Shown here piece by piece: positions 32,193 through 42,097 of a DNA stretch of 64,000 nt. Made by a program: the position numbers and the translations under genes. The stretch is from Azolla caroliniana. Lineage: Eukaryota > Polypodiophyta. The stretch lies in the NCBI GenBank assembly GCA_043228905.1, contig JBHGNT010000015.1:13640001-13704000 (forward strand), given 5' to 3'. Position 1 is the first letter of the stretch. Every line of letters begins with the position of its first letter. The notes beneath the pieces were generated by a model. The model searched no databases. It saw only the letters and a program-made list of their open reading frames with translations, and was not told the origin of the DNA.

Positions 32193-33231
32193 AACACATT
32201 GCACTCTTGCAATTGAAAGTTAGGGAAGTTAGTTCTAAGAGTATTTTTGCATTCCCATGTGGCATCTTTGATAGATTTATCCATCCATTTAATTTTAAAT
32301 TCTCGGATTATTTTAGAACGCAAATTTTTTGTTTGAACATCGAGAATTCTTTCTGGTACATGTGGTTTAGAAGATACTTCTTTAGAAGTAACCAGAGTTT
32401 CAGTTGTCACTGTATTGTCGCCAGAACCAAGAAGTTCTTTTAGACGACTTACATGAAAAACTGGATGGATTTCAACGCCATCAGGAAGAGTGAGATGATA
32501 GGCTGATGAACCAATGTGTTTGAGAATTGTAAAAGGTCCACAAAAGCGCGGGGCTAACTTAGCGCACTTACCCTTAGACAATGTCTTAGAATTGTGAGGT
32601 ACACGTAAAAATACTTTTTGTCCAAGGTTGAATACACGAGTTTGCCTATGATGATCGGCATAAAAACATGCTCTATCTTGAGCTGTTTTTATATTATCTT
32701 GTGCAATATGCAGCATATCTTGCATATCCCGAAGAAAGTTTTGCGTACTTCACCACTCATCATGATGTATATTAACATCAATCGAGGCTCGTGGCTCAAA
32801 ACCATACATCAACATAAAAGGACTATATCCCGTTGATGTATGCTTGGAACTGTTATACGCAAACTCCAAAATTGGGAGATAACGTTCCCATTTTGCTGGT
32901 TTTGTACCAACATATGCATGGAGCATGTCCTCAATAATTTGATTTACTCGTTCTGTTTGTCCATCGGATTGAGGATGATCCTCCGTAGAGCTCATGCTCA
33001 ATGTAGTTTCTAACTTCTTAAAGACTTGCGTCCAAAAGTTGCTAGTAAACTTTGGATCTCGATCACTCACGATATCCATTGGTAACCCATAAAAATGAAA
33101 TAACTCATCAATGAATTGGTAAGCCAATTCAGGAGTTGTTACAATGGTTTTAGTAGCAATAAATCTGGCCATTTTAGTTAGTCGATCAAGCACAACCCAT
33201 ATGGCATCATGGCCTTTTTGGGTGCGAAGAA
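32193..33231 (-). pseudogene. Gypsy-A integrase core and C-terminal chromodomain-like region
   Basis: Read from 33231 leftward: KGHDAIWVVLDRLTKMARF with the first catalytic Asp, the second in IVSDRDPKFTS, and Glu in SDGQTERVNQ, so the DDE set is complete. After a single TGA (HHDEW*STQ, about 32748, as from CGA) the frame continues with AQDRACFYADHHRQTR, KLAPRFCGPF, HVSRLKELLG and a degenerate chromodomain PERILD...IKWMDKSIKDATWE ending before the polypurine tract. The order integrase last in pol is diagnostic of Ty3/gypsy. Nearly intact apart from the one stop and 5' truncation. Confidence 0.92.
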
Positions 33232-33650
33232 GTGAAAAGGAATACGATTACAAAAGCTAAGACAAAACCGGCTCGTCTAGATAGCAAAAGAATACAGACA
33301 CGGGTTTAATGGAAACCTTGCACGGGAGAGATAGAGTTAGAGTAGAACACAGAAATGTGTATATTCCAAAACAATAAAAACTCTCTATACATACAATGTG
33401 TTCAGTGAGCACTTTTATACAAGTCCATGACAGGACTAACAGAAGTACTGACAAGTACTTCAATGCTCATACATGCAACTGACACTGACTCCTAAAAATA
33501 TGCCTACGTATTAGGCTAGATTCGTAGACCTCTAATGGTCTACCGGTTGCAATCCGATTCGGCTCACCAATCCGGCTACTGGTTCCGGACACCGATCCAG
33601 CTTTGGCTTGTTGAGCTGATCCAGATCCAGTTGAGCTTGTTCCCTCAACA
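33232..33650 (-). repeat. 3' LTR of the truncated Copia-1-family copy
   Basis: Minus-strand TGTTGAGGGAACAAGCTCAAC...CGTATTCCTTTTCA, 419 bp, colinear with 1533-1967, including AAGGTTTCCATTAAACC and the TATA-like TATAAAAG (near 33415). The adjacent polypurine tract is at 33651-33667. Confidence 0.9.
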
Positions 33651-34250
33651 CTCTCCCTCAAGCTCAACTTGAGGTTGGATCATGGTGTCAATGTCTGAGG
33701 TCGCCGGTCCTCTCCTTCGGCTCCTCTTGGTGCCCTCCCGACTGGCTCGTGCTCCTTGTCCGGTCCAATTCGGCTTCCTACGACGCATCCGATTCCGCGC
33801 ATCTCGACCTTCTCAATCAGCTTGTCTGCTCCTTCGGCCCTTATCAGCTCCTTTGTTGCTGTGACTTCGGTTCTTGTCGACCCATCGGTTCCTTCGTGTC
33901 GGTGTCGACTTCCGATGCCTTCTTGTTTGTTTGGCCTCTAGTTGATTCTGATCCTCTGAATCAGCTGCCTCCGATTCATTTGAACTCTTGTCCGAATTGG
34001 CTGTCTCCAATTCGTCTTCAACCTTTAGGCCCTTCACCACGTTGGACCATGTCCGTGGCTTGGCCTTCTCATTCTGGTTGGCTCTATCCTTCTTGACTCT
34101 GCCGTCATTGCCGCTTGTTCCGACTTTATTGCATGTGACGACTTCTTCAGTCGACTCGGCATTTCCGACGCAATCGACATCTGTATTGCAGACAAGTTCT
34201 TCGGCTACACCTGCCCGATATAGCAACCCCCGGTCCTTAGTGCCACTCAT
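33642..34250 (-). pseudogene. C-terminal pol extension, second copy
   Basis: From 34250: SGTKDRGLLYRAGVAEELVC of RNase H, then a deletion removing most of RNase H, then KPRTWSNVVKGLKVEDELET, an acidic Ser/Asp stretch, a basic Arg/Asn stretch, KGADKGRRSRQAD, and finally PQVELEGEC with its stop in the LTR. Frame and order match Copia-1 6781-7217. The first 145 codons (34250-33813) are open. Conservation in two diverged copies argues that the extension was part of the ancestral protein. Confidence 0.75.
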
Positions 34251-34608
34251 GGTTGTTTACGTACCCGTATTTAACGTTAAATAAGTATAGTACCTCATAA
34301 TTTGTATAGTACGTACTATACGTCAATGTTGTTCAATCGAATATCGTGTACATTTGTCCAATACGGTATTTAACGTATTTATAAAAAAATAGGTATAATA
34401 TGTATTTATAAAGAAAATGTAAGTAAAACCCCAACAAAAAGCAAAAGAAAAAAAAGATGTTAGTGAAAAGGAAGCCAAAGGAAGGAAGAAAGAAGAATAG
34501 AAGAGACGACGATGAAGAAGAAGATGAAGAAGAAGAAGAATAGAAGAGACGACGATGAAGAAGAAGATGAAGAAGAAGAAGAAGAGAGAAAAGAAAACAT
34601 AAACCTAT
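34251..34608. repeat. Insertion inside the copia copy: palindromic AT-rich block plus GAA/GAT repeat
   Basis: 34251-34450 is AT-rich with repeated GTATTTAACG/GTATAGTAC words and an 18-bp perfect palindrome GTATAGTACGTACTATAC (34304-34321). It is MITE-like; its start GGTTGTTTACGTAC recalls the AACAACCATG end of the repeat at 15473-15799. 34497-34595 is a GAAGAAGAT-type microsatellite whose 47-bp unit GAATAGAAGAGACGACGATG... is tandemly doubled. Together they replace the RT-RNase H junction. Confidence 0.6.
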
Positions 34609-35212
34609 CTATCATATTGAATCTGAAGAGCATATTCAACACATAGTGGCGTTGGCTAATCAATATGCCTTCCAAGGTGTGGATCACTTTGATCCCGAGG
34701 AAGTAATGAAGGTCCATGAGATCCTTCATTTCGAAGGATGCCGCAAGCTGGGATTTCACGTGGCCGATTTCGTTAAGGTCGGCGTCGGCGATGACTAAAT
34801 CATCAACATAAAGTAAAATACTAACCGGCCCATTTTGACCTTGTTGGACGAAGAGTGAAGAATCCAACTTTGACACGGCAAACCCCATCTGATGTAGTCA
34901 GTGCGTGATCTTTGCGTTCCAGGCGGGTGGGGCTTGCTTGAGTCTGTAGAGGGACTTCTTCAATCGGCACACTGCCGATGTATTCACTACGGACTGCAAT
35001 CCGGGGGGCTGAACCATATACACCTGCTCCTAAAGATCACCTTGCAAGAACGTGTTCTTTACACCCATTTGATGTACATGCCACCCCTTCGCCATTGCCA
35101 CCACAAACAGGACACGGACGATCGTCATCTTCGCGACCGGCACGAACGTCTCCTCATAATCGATGTCGTGCTGCTGCGCTGTCGTGCCTTTCGGTTCCGG
35201 ATCGTTGTGTGA
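34609..35212 (-). pseudogene. RT fragment of the truncated Copia-1-family copy
   Basis: Read leftward: an Asp-Glu-Thr-Phe motif, HQMGVKNTFLQGDLQE, a decayed LKKSLYRLKQAPPAWN, a stop near 34898, then MGFAVSKLDSSLFVQQGQ, ILLYVDDLVIADADL and LHYFLGIKVI to LNMLFRFNM. The YVDD box is intact. It is very close to Copia-1 RT at 5300-5860. The frame ends at the insertion of 34251-34608. Confidence 0.88.
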
Positions 35213-35740
35213 GTCGGGTGGGAACCACTGAGGTTTTGGACTAGGAGAAAGAAGAATACAATATAAGACTAGTTATGAATAGGTAGAAAGAGAAATAAGA
35301 AATAAAACTTGTGAATTCCACGTTTTTAGTGTATTTAATCAATATTTAGATTGTAAGAAAGAGAATTTTGATGATAAACTCATGAATCCGACAAATATAT
35401 TAGATTGATCAATCCTTGTAAAAATAACCAACAACACCATACATCTTTCTCTCCTCCTTATATAAGGATGGAAGAGGCTAAGCATAGCTTCATGCTTTTT
35501 TCTAAAGTGTTCATGGACACTAATTGTGCCTAAGTTGCTTTTTACACTATGCTTTTATTTCCTAAATATAGTGCTCATGCTCGCTAGATGTGTACGAGTA
35601 ATTTTTTTTTATTGGTGTACATTTTTCTTATAAATAAAGTATTCATGCATTCTAAAAATTGCATGACTTACCTTTTAATAAAGGTAGGCGTAAATAAAGG
35701 TCTTATATGTATTAAATTTATATTTAAAATGCTTAGGATA
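35213..35740. other. AT-rich stretch, no gene recognised
   Basis: Nothing legible on either strand. It separates the truncated copia copy from the Gypsy-C/Copia-3 nest. Confidence 0.5.
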
Positions 35741-35821
35741 AGTTAGTACAATGGTAAGGTTGGGGTTTGTCTACGTGGAGGTACAAGGTTTGAATCTTGC
35801 CCTATGCACGTAACAATCTTT
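35741..35821 (+). repeat. tRNA-like SINE candidate (d)
   Basis: A-box-like AAGTTAGTACAATGGTAAGG and B-box-like ACAAGGTTTGAATCTTGCC are 30-odd bases apart, followed by ATGCACGTAACAATC, similar to the tails of the units at 1393-1500 and 10262-10375. Ends where Gypsy-C LTR sequence begins. Confidence 0.45.
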
Positions 35822-35968
35822 TCTTCTATTTACAAATTTTCCTCTTCATTCGGTGAGAGACTCTTACCGGCCTTCTTTATCCGGGTCCTTGATATGGTTT
35901 TTACTAGGTCCTCCTTGCAAGTCCCATCTTCATCCGGTTCTCACCGGTTCTCCTTACCGATTCCTCTT
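35822..35968 (-). repeat. Gypsy-C LTR fragment, distal part
   Basis: Continuous with 45504-45567 once Copia-3 and one CTCTT are removed. Contains several CCGGTTCTCACCGG-type words, as does the unrelated Copia-4 LTR. The outer end of the LTR was not identified. Confidence 0.6.
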
Positions 35969-36257
35969 TGTAGATGATCTTACGTTTATGCGGAAGTGTC
36001 TGTTCAGATCTTACGAATGTGTACAACAGACAACGTATGGACAAAACAGAAATATGACAAATTTGAGAGTTACACTGATCTGAGCTCTAATGGAAAGCTT
36101 CTTGATTATTCACCACGTGTTTCTCACTTAGAGATTACAATGCTCGTCGTCATCTATTACAATGTTAGGTCATGGCTTATATATTAAGCCCTAACTTATT
36201 AATGAGTTCACACTCAGACGGATACAACTTGGAAGGAGTCGGCCTTTTATACCAACA
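35969..36257 (-). repeat. 3' LTR of Copia-3
   Basis: 289 bp; minus-strand TGTTGGTATAAAAGGCC...CATCTACA. TATA-like TATAAAAGG occurs at its very start. The adjacent minus-strand polypurine tract (ACAGGGGAATT) is at 36258-36268. About 20 differences from the 5' LTR by eye. Confidence 0.93.
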
Positions 36258-36407
36258 AATTCCCCTGTAAAAGGACTACTCTTTTTATATACAAATGTTT
36301 TGGGGTTTATCTCCCCCGTAAACCTAGATTACAAATTTACCTAGATTTAATATTTACAAGTCTGTCGGCATGCAGCCGAGTCGGCAAAGGCGTGATATGA
36401 TCATCAA

Positions 36408-37129
36408 TCAGTTTTTACCTTCTGCTCCTCGTTCGGCTTTCTTCTGCTCGGTCGCTTGTCGTAGTCCCATCTTCGTCCTTAGTGCTCCGAAGTGTTGATC
36501 TGGGAGTGGCTTTGTTAGGCAATCGGCGATGTTCACCTCGGTGTCGATCTTCAGGACTTCGAGTTTCTTCTCTGTCACGAGCTCCCGAATATGATGATAC
36601 CGCACCTCAATGTGCTTCGTCTTCGCATGATTGACGACATTGTTGATGAGGTGTATTGCGCTCTGTGAGTCGCAATGGATGGTCGGCGTTGGTCGGTCAG
36701 TTCGGCTCTTGGTTCCGAAATTTGTAGATAGTTGGTGCAACCAGATCGCTTCCTTCGCTGCTTCCGATGCTTCTATGTACTCAGCCTCTGTGGTAGACAG
36801 AGCCGTGCACTCTTGAAGTTTCGACCTCCATGATATCACACCGCCACCATAGGTGAAGATGTAGCCTAACGTTGATTTCCGATTGTCTGTATTACCAGCG
36901 TATTCGGAATCGGTGTAGCCTTCGACTTCGGTCGAGGTTGTCAATCCGAAAGTCAACTGTGCATCCAAGGTTCCTTTCAGATACCTCAGGATGTTCTTGA
37001 AGGCCTCCCAAAGCTTCTTTCCTGGGTTTGACATGTACCGGCTGACCACCCCTACAACATAAGCTAGGTTGGGTCGGGTCGCCACCATTGCGTACATGAT
37101 ACTTCCTACTGTCGATGCGTAGGGTATCT
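36408..37129 (-). pseudogene. Copia-3 RNase H (3' end of pol)
   Basis: From the Copia-4 junction leftward: KIPYASTVGSIMYAMVATRP, VSRYMSNPGKKLWEAFKNIL, YLKGTLDAQLTFG, GYTDSEYAGNTDNRKSTLGY with an acidic catalytic position, ALSTTEAEYIEASEAAKEAI, HCDSQSAIHL and ADCLTKPLPDQHFGALRTKM, then a stop at 36408-36410. The first codons (KIPYAS) are directly adjacent to the Copia-4 insertion; the partner codons end at 42098. The frame is open throughout, without a stop, over 240 codons. Confidence 0.93.
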
Positions 37130-37833
37130 TGGCATGAACTACACGCTCCCGATGAACAACGCTCGGCCGCAACCGAGCCTAGAATAAAACACAGAAAGCA
37201 GGGAATGAAAGCACAACACTATAGAGAGAAGAGTACATAGGATGTTTACGTGGAAAAACCCAAACTCGGGAAAAACCACGACAGCCCACAGACCGCAAAC
37301 TATCTCTATATCAGAATGTACAATAAGAAAGCACTGAGGCCACGACCTCAAGCTTGCTATCTTCGCCACAGGCGGCGGTTACAATCAGAGGCAACGACCT
37401 CTTCCTCTCTCTCACTCTCTCTGTACACAGTTGTGCGCTCTAATCTTGCGCCAAGAAGAATGACAAGAACTCTATCTAAAGTTTGCCCTAAGTCATATTT
37501 ATACTAATATGACTTTTCGGCTATTTACAAATATAGCCCCGATGGACTCTCAGAAACATATTTACGAATATGTCCCTTCATCCGGTGAGCACTCATCATC
37601 GGGTGTGCATCTTCCGGCGCTTGCCGGGTACTCATCATCCGGTTCTCACCAGGTCTTCCATTTCCAGGTACTCCTCATCTGGTTCTCACTAGGTCTGCAC
37701 CATCCGGCTCTCCGTAGCTGGGTACTCGTCATCCGGTTCTCACCTGGTCTTCCGTGGCTGGGTGTTCCACATCCGGTTTGCTCATCAGTACTGTTCTTCT
37801 CACTTTGCATCCGGAGGGACCTATTTCCTAACA
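37130..37833 (-). repeat. 3' LTR of Copia-4
   Basis: 704 bp; minus-strand TGTTAGGAAATAGGTCC...GTTCATGCCA. TATA-like AGTATAAATATG near 37500. The U3 part holds several CCGGATGA(C/G)GAGTACC-type degenerate repeats of about 35-45 bp. Confidence 0.95.
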
Positions 37834-37848
37834 AACTCCCCCTTCACT
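37834..37848 (-). other. Polypurine tract of Copia-4
   Basis: Minus-strand AGTGAAGGGGGAGTT next to the 3' LTR. Confidence 0.8.
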
Positions 37849-38341
37849 CCAGCATGGGATGTGTTACTAATCTGATCTGCTTCTGGCATGCATCCAGCTT
37901 GTCGGGTATCAGTACTTTGGTCAACATATCTGACCCGTTCTCAGCCATGTGGATCTTCGTCAGCGCTAACTCCTGGTCATCTACTCTTTCCCGGATCCAG
38001 TGATACCTTCGCTGGATATGCTTCGGCCGGGAATGGTAGGCTGCATTCTTAGCAAGGTGGATGGCACTTTGACTGTCGCAATAGAGCCGGTATTCATCTT
38101 GCCGGATACCGAGCTTTCCGATGAAGTCCTTCATCCATAATATTTCCTTGCCGGCTTCCACAGCCGCCATGTACTCCGCCTCCGTGGTTGACAATGCAAC
38201 CGTCTTTTGTAGCCTCAACTGCCACGAAACAGCTCCCCCTGCATATGTCATTACATACCCGGATGTGGACCGGCTGGTATCCACATCAGCCGACATGTCC
38301 GAATTGGTAAAACCGTCAAGTTGAGGTTTTCCGGAGCCGAA
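37844..38341 (-). pseudogene. Copia-4 RNase H
   Basis: After a TGA at about 38340 (MCL*FGSG, as from CGA) the frame runs open for about 165 codons: DGFTNSDMSADVDTSRSTSG, VALSTTEAEYMAAVEAGKEI with the catalytic Glu, LYCDSQSAIHLAKNAAYHSR, KHIQRRYHWIRERVDDQELA, NGSDMLTKVL, ending ...THPMLE next to the polypurine tract. All RNase H landmarks are present. One C-to-T stop separates it from RT. Confidence 0.93.
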
Positions 38342-39353
38342 TCAGAGACACATATTCGAAGTGCCCTTCAAGTACCGGAGTATCCATTTGACTGCGTTCC
38401 AGTGCTCCTTGCCGGGATTGCTCATAAACTGGCTCACCACTCCGACTGTGTATCCTATATCCAATCGGGTACACACCATTGCGTACATTAAGCTCCCGAC
38501 GGCAGAGACATATGGAACCTTCATCATATAAGCCTTCTCTGCTTTCGTCTTCGGGCTTTGCTTACCGAATAATCTACAGTTTTCCGGGAGTGTCGATCCG
38601 ACTGGTTTCGCTTCCAACATGTTGAACCGCTGAAGCACCTTTGTCACGTACTTCTCCTGTGACAACCACAATTGCTTCGATGGCCGGTTCCGGATGATAT
38701 GCATCCCCAACATCTGTCTTGCCGGACCCAAGTCTTTCATTGAGAAGGTCTGGTTGAGAGCCTTCTTCAGCATCCGTATTTTGACTTGGTCCCGTCCGAC
38801 GATCAACATGTCGTCCACGTATAGAAGGAGTATCAGGAAGTCGCCTCCTCCGAACTTCTTAACAAACACGCTGTGATCGGCCTGCATCTTGTGGTACCCT
38901 GGATTGGTCATGAAGGAGTCGAACTTCCGGTACCATTGCCGGGGAGCCTGCTTCAGTCCGTACAGCCTCTTCTTCAACCGACATACTAGGTGCTCCTTCC
39001 CTTTTTCCACGAATCCTTCCGGTTGCTGCATGTAGATCTCCTCTTCGAGGTCGCCGTGAAGGAATGTCGTCTTCACGTCCAGCTGCTCTACCTCGAGGTC
39101 CATGCTTGCTGCTATACTCAGCACCGTCCGGATGGAGGTCATCTTTACTACCGGGGCAAATATCTCGTCGAAGTCCACGTCCTTCTTCTGCTGGAACCCC
39201 TTCACCATGATCTTGGCTTTGTATCTCGGGGGGTTGCCGGCATCTCCCGGTTTCAACTTGTACACCCAATTATTTCGGAGTGCCCGCTTTCCTTTCGGCA
39301 ACTCCACCAATTCGTACGTATGGTTTTTATGTAGGGAATCTATCTCATCCTAC
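38342..39353 (-). pseudogene. Copia-4 reverse transcriptase, open except for one upstream stop
   Basis: 322 codons open (39310-38342): ELPKGKRALRNNWVYKLKPG, RYKAKIMVKGFQQKKDVDFD, TSIRTVLSIAASMDLEVEQL, DVKTTFLHGDLEEEIYMQQP, KRLYGLKQAPRQWYRKFDSF, LLLYVDDMLIVGRDQVKIRM with intact YVDD, MKDLGPARQMLGMHIIRNRP, then KVPYASAVGSLMYAMVCTRL and NPGKEHWNAVKWILRYLKGT. A single TAG (about 39351, SAM*DEI, expected Gln) precedes it. The best-preserved RT in the window. Confidence 0.95.
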
Positions 39354-40036
39354 ATGGCACTTAACCATTTGTAGTTGTGGGTGTCATCCTTCGCCTCTAC
39401 GAAGCTTTCTAGCTCCCCCTCATCGGTTAGCAGCACATGCTTTACATCCGGAAATCTCCGGGGGGCCCTTCTCTCTCTAAGAGGATATCTTCGTCTTTGG
39501 GCTTTGGTAACCGGCTCCTCCATTTTCTCTTCATCCGAATCCGATTCAGGTTCTTGGCCGGTTCTGGTTTCAACTTCCTCTACTTCTTCTTCTGCCGGTT
39601 CGGTGTCCTCACCGTAACCGGCTGGTTCCTCGAGTGCTAACCGGTATCTTGCAGGTTGGGTCTGCTCATCGTAGATTCGATCCTTACCGGTCGACTCAGA
39701 GTTCATTATCTTCTTCTTCGACTCCCAGTCGGCGAGTGTCTTGTCCTCCATGAAGATAATATCTCGACTCCGGAATACCTTCTTGTTGACCAGGTCCCAC
39801 ACTCGGTAGCCGAACTCATCGTTGCCGTAACCGAGGAATATGCATGGCCGGGTCTTTAGATCTAGTTTTCCTCTCCGGTCCTTAGCTACATGCACATACG
39901 CAAGACACCCGCATACCTTCAGATGCGGGTAGGACACTTCCTTACCAGTCCAGACTCTTTGTGGCGTGTCTCCGTCCAAGGGTACTGAGGGTGATCTGTT
40001 TATCACATATGTCGCCGTCGACAGTGCCTCAGCCCA
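39354..40036 (-). pseudogene. Copia-4 integrase C-terminus and linker
   Basis: 218 open codons: MINRSPSVPLDGDTPQRVWT, HLKVCGCLAYVHVAKDRRGK, IFLGYGNDEFGYRVWDLVNK and DIIFMEDKTLADWESKKK, then an acidic linker with a Glu-rich run (EPAEEEVEEVETR) and a basic PLRERRAPRRFPDVKHV stretch leading to RT. A TAG near 40038 (LPK*FWAEAL) separates it from the core. Confidence 0.92.
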
Positions 40037-40039
40037 AAA

Positions 40040-41080
40040 CTACTTGGGTAGGTTTGCATGCGCCAGCATACTCAGGACCCTCTCCATTATGGTCCAGTTC
40101 ATCCTCTCGGCCAGCCCGTTTAGTTCCGGTGTCTTCGGCACGGTAAATTCGAGCCGGATTCCCTTCGAGCGACAATACTCCTCGAACTGCCCCCGATATT
40201 CACCTCCGTTATCCGCTCGAACCGCCTTCAGCTTCCGGCCGGTTTCTCTTTCCACTCTCGCGTGGAGCTCTTTGAAGACGGATAGCACCTGATCCTTCGT
40301 CTTCAACGGTGTGGCCCACAGCTTCCGGCTGTGGTCATCTATGAACGTCACGAAGTACTGTGATCTGGCATGTGACTTCGTATCCACTTGACATACATTA
40401 GTATGCACCAACTCCAGTGGTGCATTACGTCTCATCGATGGCCTCGATCGGAAGGAGGTCCGGTTTTGTTTACCGGCCAGACAATCAGTGCACTTCTCCA
40501 AGTGCACGTTCTTCACTGGAATGAGGTTGTCTTCTGCAAGCATCTTCATCCCCTTCTCACTCATGTGGCATAGTCTCTTGTGCCACAGCTCACCGGCAAT
40601 GTCGGATGCCACGTTCACTTCTTCCGAGCATAACCGGGCATTCATCAGGTACAGTGTGTTGACCTTCCGGGCCCGAGCCACAATCAGGCTCCCTTTGCTG
40701 AACTTCATAACACTGTTCCGGATGCTACCCGTGTAGCCTTCATCATCTAGCCGATCGGCTGATATCAAGTTCAGACGAACCTCCGGAACGTGTTGGACAT
40801 CCTTCAACAACAGCTTGCATCCGGTTGGGGTTGTTAACCACACGTCTCCTATGCCGACAATTCGGCATGTACCTTCATTCCCCATCCGGACACAGCCGTG
40901 ATCATCGGCTGAGTAGGATGAGAAGCATTTCCGGTCCGGGGTAAGGTGGAACGACGCTCCGGAGTCAACCACCCAGGTCATCTCGTCACCGGCAAGGTTT
41001 ATCTCACTCTCCTCGGTGATGAGCATCAACTCTTCTTCACTTGCCGTGATTGCCGTCGTTCCCTTCCGGTCGGTGTCCAC
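40040..41080 (-). pseudogene. Copia-4 protease and integrase core
   Basis: 346 open codons. Protease: TWVVDSGASFHLTPDRKCFS (catalytic DSGA). Pre-integrase HHCC: ELWHKRLCHMSEKGMKMLAE, LEKCTDCLAGKQNR. Core: first Asp in VHTNVCQVDTKS, second in VRADNGGEYRGQF, Glu in ELNGLAERMN. All catalytic residues I can check are intact. It is the most complete integrase in the window, closed only by the TAG at about 40038. Confidence 0.95.
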
Positions 41081-41378
41081 TTCGAATCGGTATCGTCGAT
41101 TTCCTTGTCTTTACAGAAATGCCGACAGTTCTTCTGGAAGTGTCCTGGCTTTCCGCAATAGAAGCATGTAGGCCTCCCTCTTGACTTTGACCGTGTCCCC
41201 GACTTTCTATGTCTTCCGCGTTCTGATTCGGTAAGGTGAGCTTTGGAGTCGGAGCTCGTATCCTTATCTTTCCGACACGCCTCCTCATCTAGCAAGCTTG
41301 ACTTCACTCTTGCTAGGGATAACCGTTTCCCTTTCGGATACCACTTTGACATAATCGTCCATTTTTCTGTGTCGTTTT
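41026..41378 (-). pseudogene. gag: Copia-4 gag remnant with zinc knuckle; N-terminal domain deleted
   Basis: Directly after the primer site a start ATG (about 41362, MDDYVKVV) is followed within 20 codons by GKRLSLARVKSSLLDEEACR, which in the relative Copia-5 lies about 180 codons downstream of the start. The UBN2 capsid-like domain is therefore missing. What remains is a basic linker and an intact CCHC knuckle CFYCGKPGHFQKNC (about 41137-41178 on the minus strand). Without capsid the element could move only if packaged by a relative. Confidence 0.9.
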
Positions 41379-41393
41379 GCTCTTATACCACTT

Positions 41394-42097
41394 TGACATG
41401 AACTACACGCTCCCGATGAACAACGCTCGTTCGCAACCGAGCCTAGAATAAAACACAGAAAGCAGGGAATGAAAGCACAACACTATAGAGAGAAGAGTAC
41501 ACAGGATGTTTACGTGGAAAAACCCAAACTCGGGAAAAACCACGGCAGCCCACAGACCGCAAACTATCTCTATATCAGAATGTACAATAAGAAAGCACTG
41601 AGGCCACGACCTCAAGCTTGCTATCTTCGCCACAGGCGGCGGTTACAATCAGAGGCAACAACCTCTTCCTCTCTCTCACTCTCTCTGTACACAGTTGCGC
41701 ACTCTAATCTTGCGCCAAGAAGAATGACAACAACTCTATCTAAAGTTTGCCCTAAGTCATATTTATACTAATATGACTTTTCGGCTATTTACAAATATAG
41801 CCCCGATGGACTCTCAGAAACATATTTACGGATATGTCCCTTCATCCGGTGAGCACTCCTCACCGGGCCTACATCATCCGGTGCTTGCCGAGTACTCGTC
41901 ATCCGGTTCTCACCGGGTCTTCTGTTTCCAGGTACTCCTCATCCGGTTCTCACCGGGTCTGCACCATCCGGCTCTCCGTAGTCGGGTACTCGTCATCCGG
42001 TTCTCACCGGGTCTTCCGTGGCTGGGTATTCCACATCCGGTTTGCTCATCAGTACTGTTCTTCTCACTTCCCATCCGGAGGGACCTGTTTCCTAACA
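41394..42097 (-). repeat. 5' LTR of Copia-4
   Basis: 704 bp, same ends as 37130-37833 (minus-strand TGTTAGGAAACAGG...TTCATGTCA). Primer site lies 3 bp inward at 41379-41390. Confidence 0.95.

Larger units (their letters stand above)
28021..33231 (-). mobile_element. Gypsy-A: 3' part of a minus-strand Ty3/gypsy element, interrupted
   Basis: Components in element sense: integrase (33231 down to 32200), polypurine tract, then the 3' LTR (32178-32159 and 28460-28021), split by Copia-2. It is cut at 33231 by the LTR of a Copia-1-family copy, so 5' LTR, gag, protease and RT are absent. The 3' LTR is about 458 bp without the insertion. Its family also produced the insertion at 4482-5010. Confidence 0.85.
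33232..35212 (-). mobile_element. Truncated Copia-1-family element, 3' half
   Basis: In element sense: RT (35212 to about 34610), an insertion/deletion junction, the C-terminal extension (34250-33651), polypurine tract and a 3' LTR (33650-33232). The LTR and extension match Copia-1. The 5' half is missing. Its LTR end abuts Gypsy-A integrase codons at 33231, so it inserted there or was joined by deletion. Confidence 0.88.
37130..42097 (-). mobile_element. Copia-4: Ty1/copia nested in Copia-3, TSD TATCT
   Basis: Two 704-bp LTRs (37130-37833 and 41394-42097) with perfect TATCT duplications (37125-37129 and 42098-42102). Minus-strand primer site TGGTATAAGAGC (41379-41390) and polypurine tract (37834-37848) set the orientation. 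Internal order right to left is a gag remnant with zinc knuckle, protease, integrase, RT and RNase H. The LTRs differ at about 30 positions by eye. It disrupts Copia-3 between RT and RNase H. Only three stops interrupt pol. The gag N-terminal domain is deleted. Relatives: Copia-5 and Copia-6. Confidence 0.96.

Noticed and set aside
36408-37172. A 254-codon intact host protein
   Set aside because: The frame is Copia-3 RNase H and its first codons read through the Copia-4 LTR end; it is retroelement pol.
37509-38003. 164-codon plus-strand ORF
   Set aside because: Lies across the Copia-4 LTR and the antisense of RNase H; repeated PHP/SSSGS residues come from the CCGGTTCTCACC words of the LTR.
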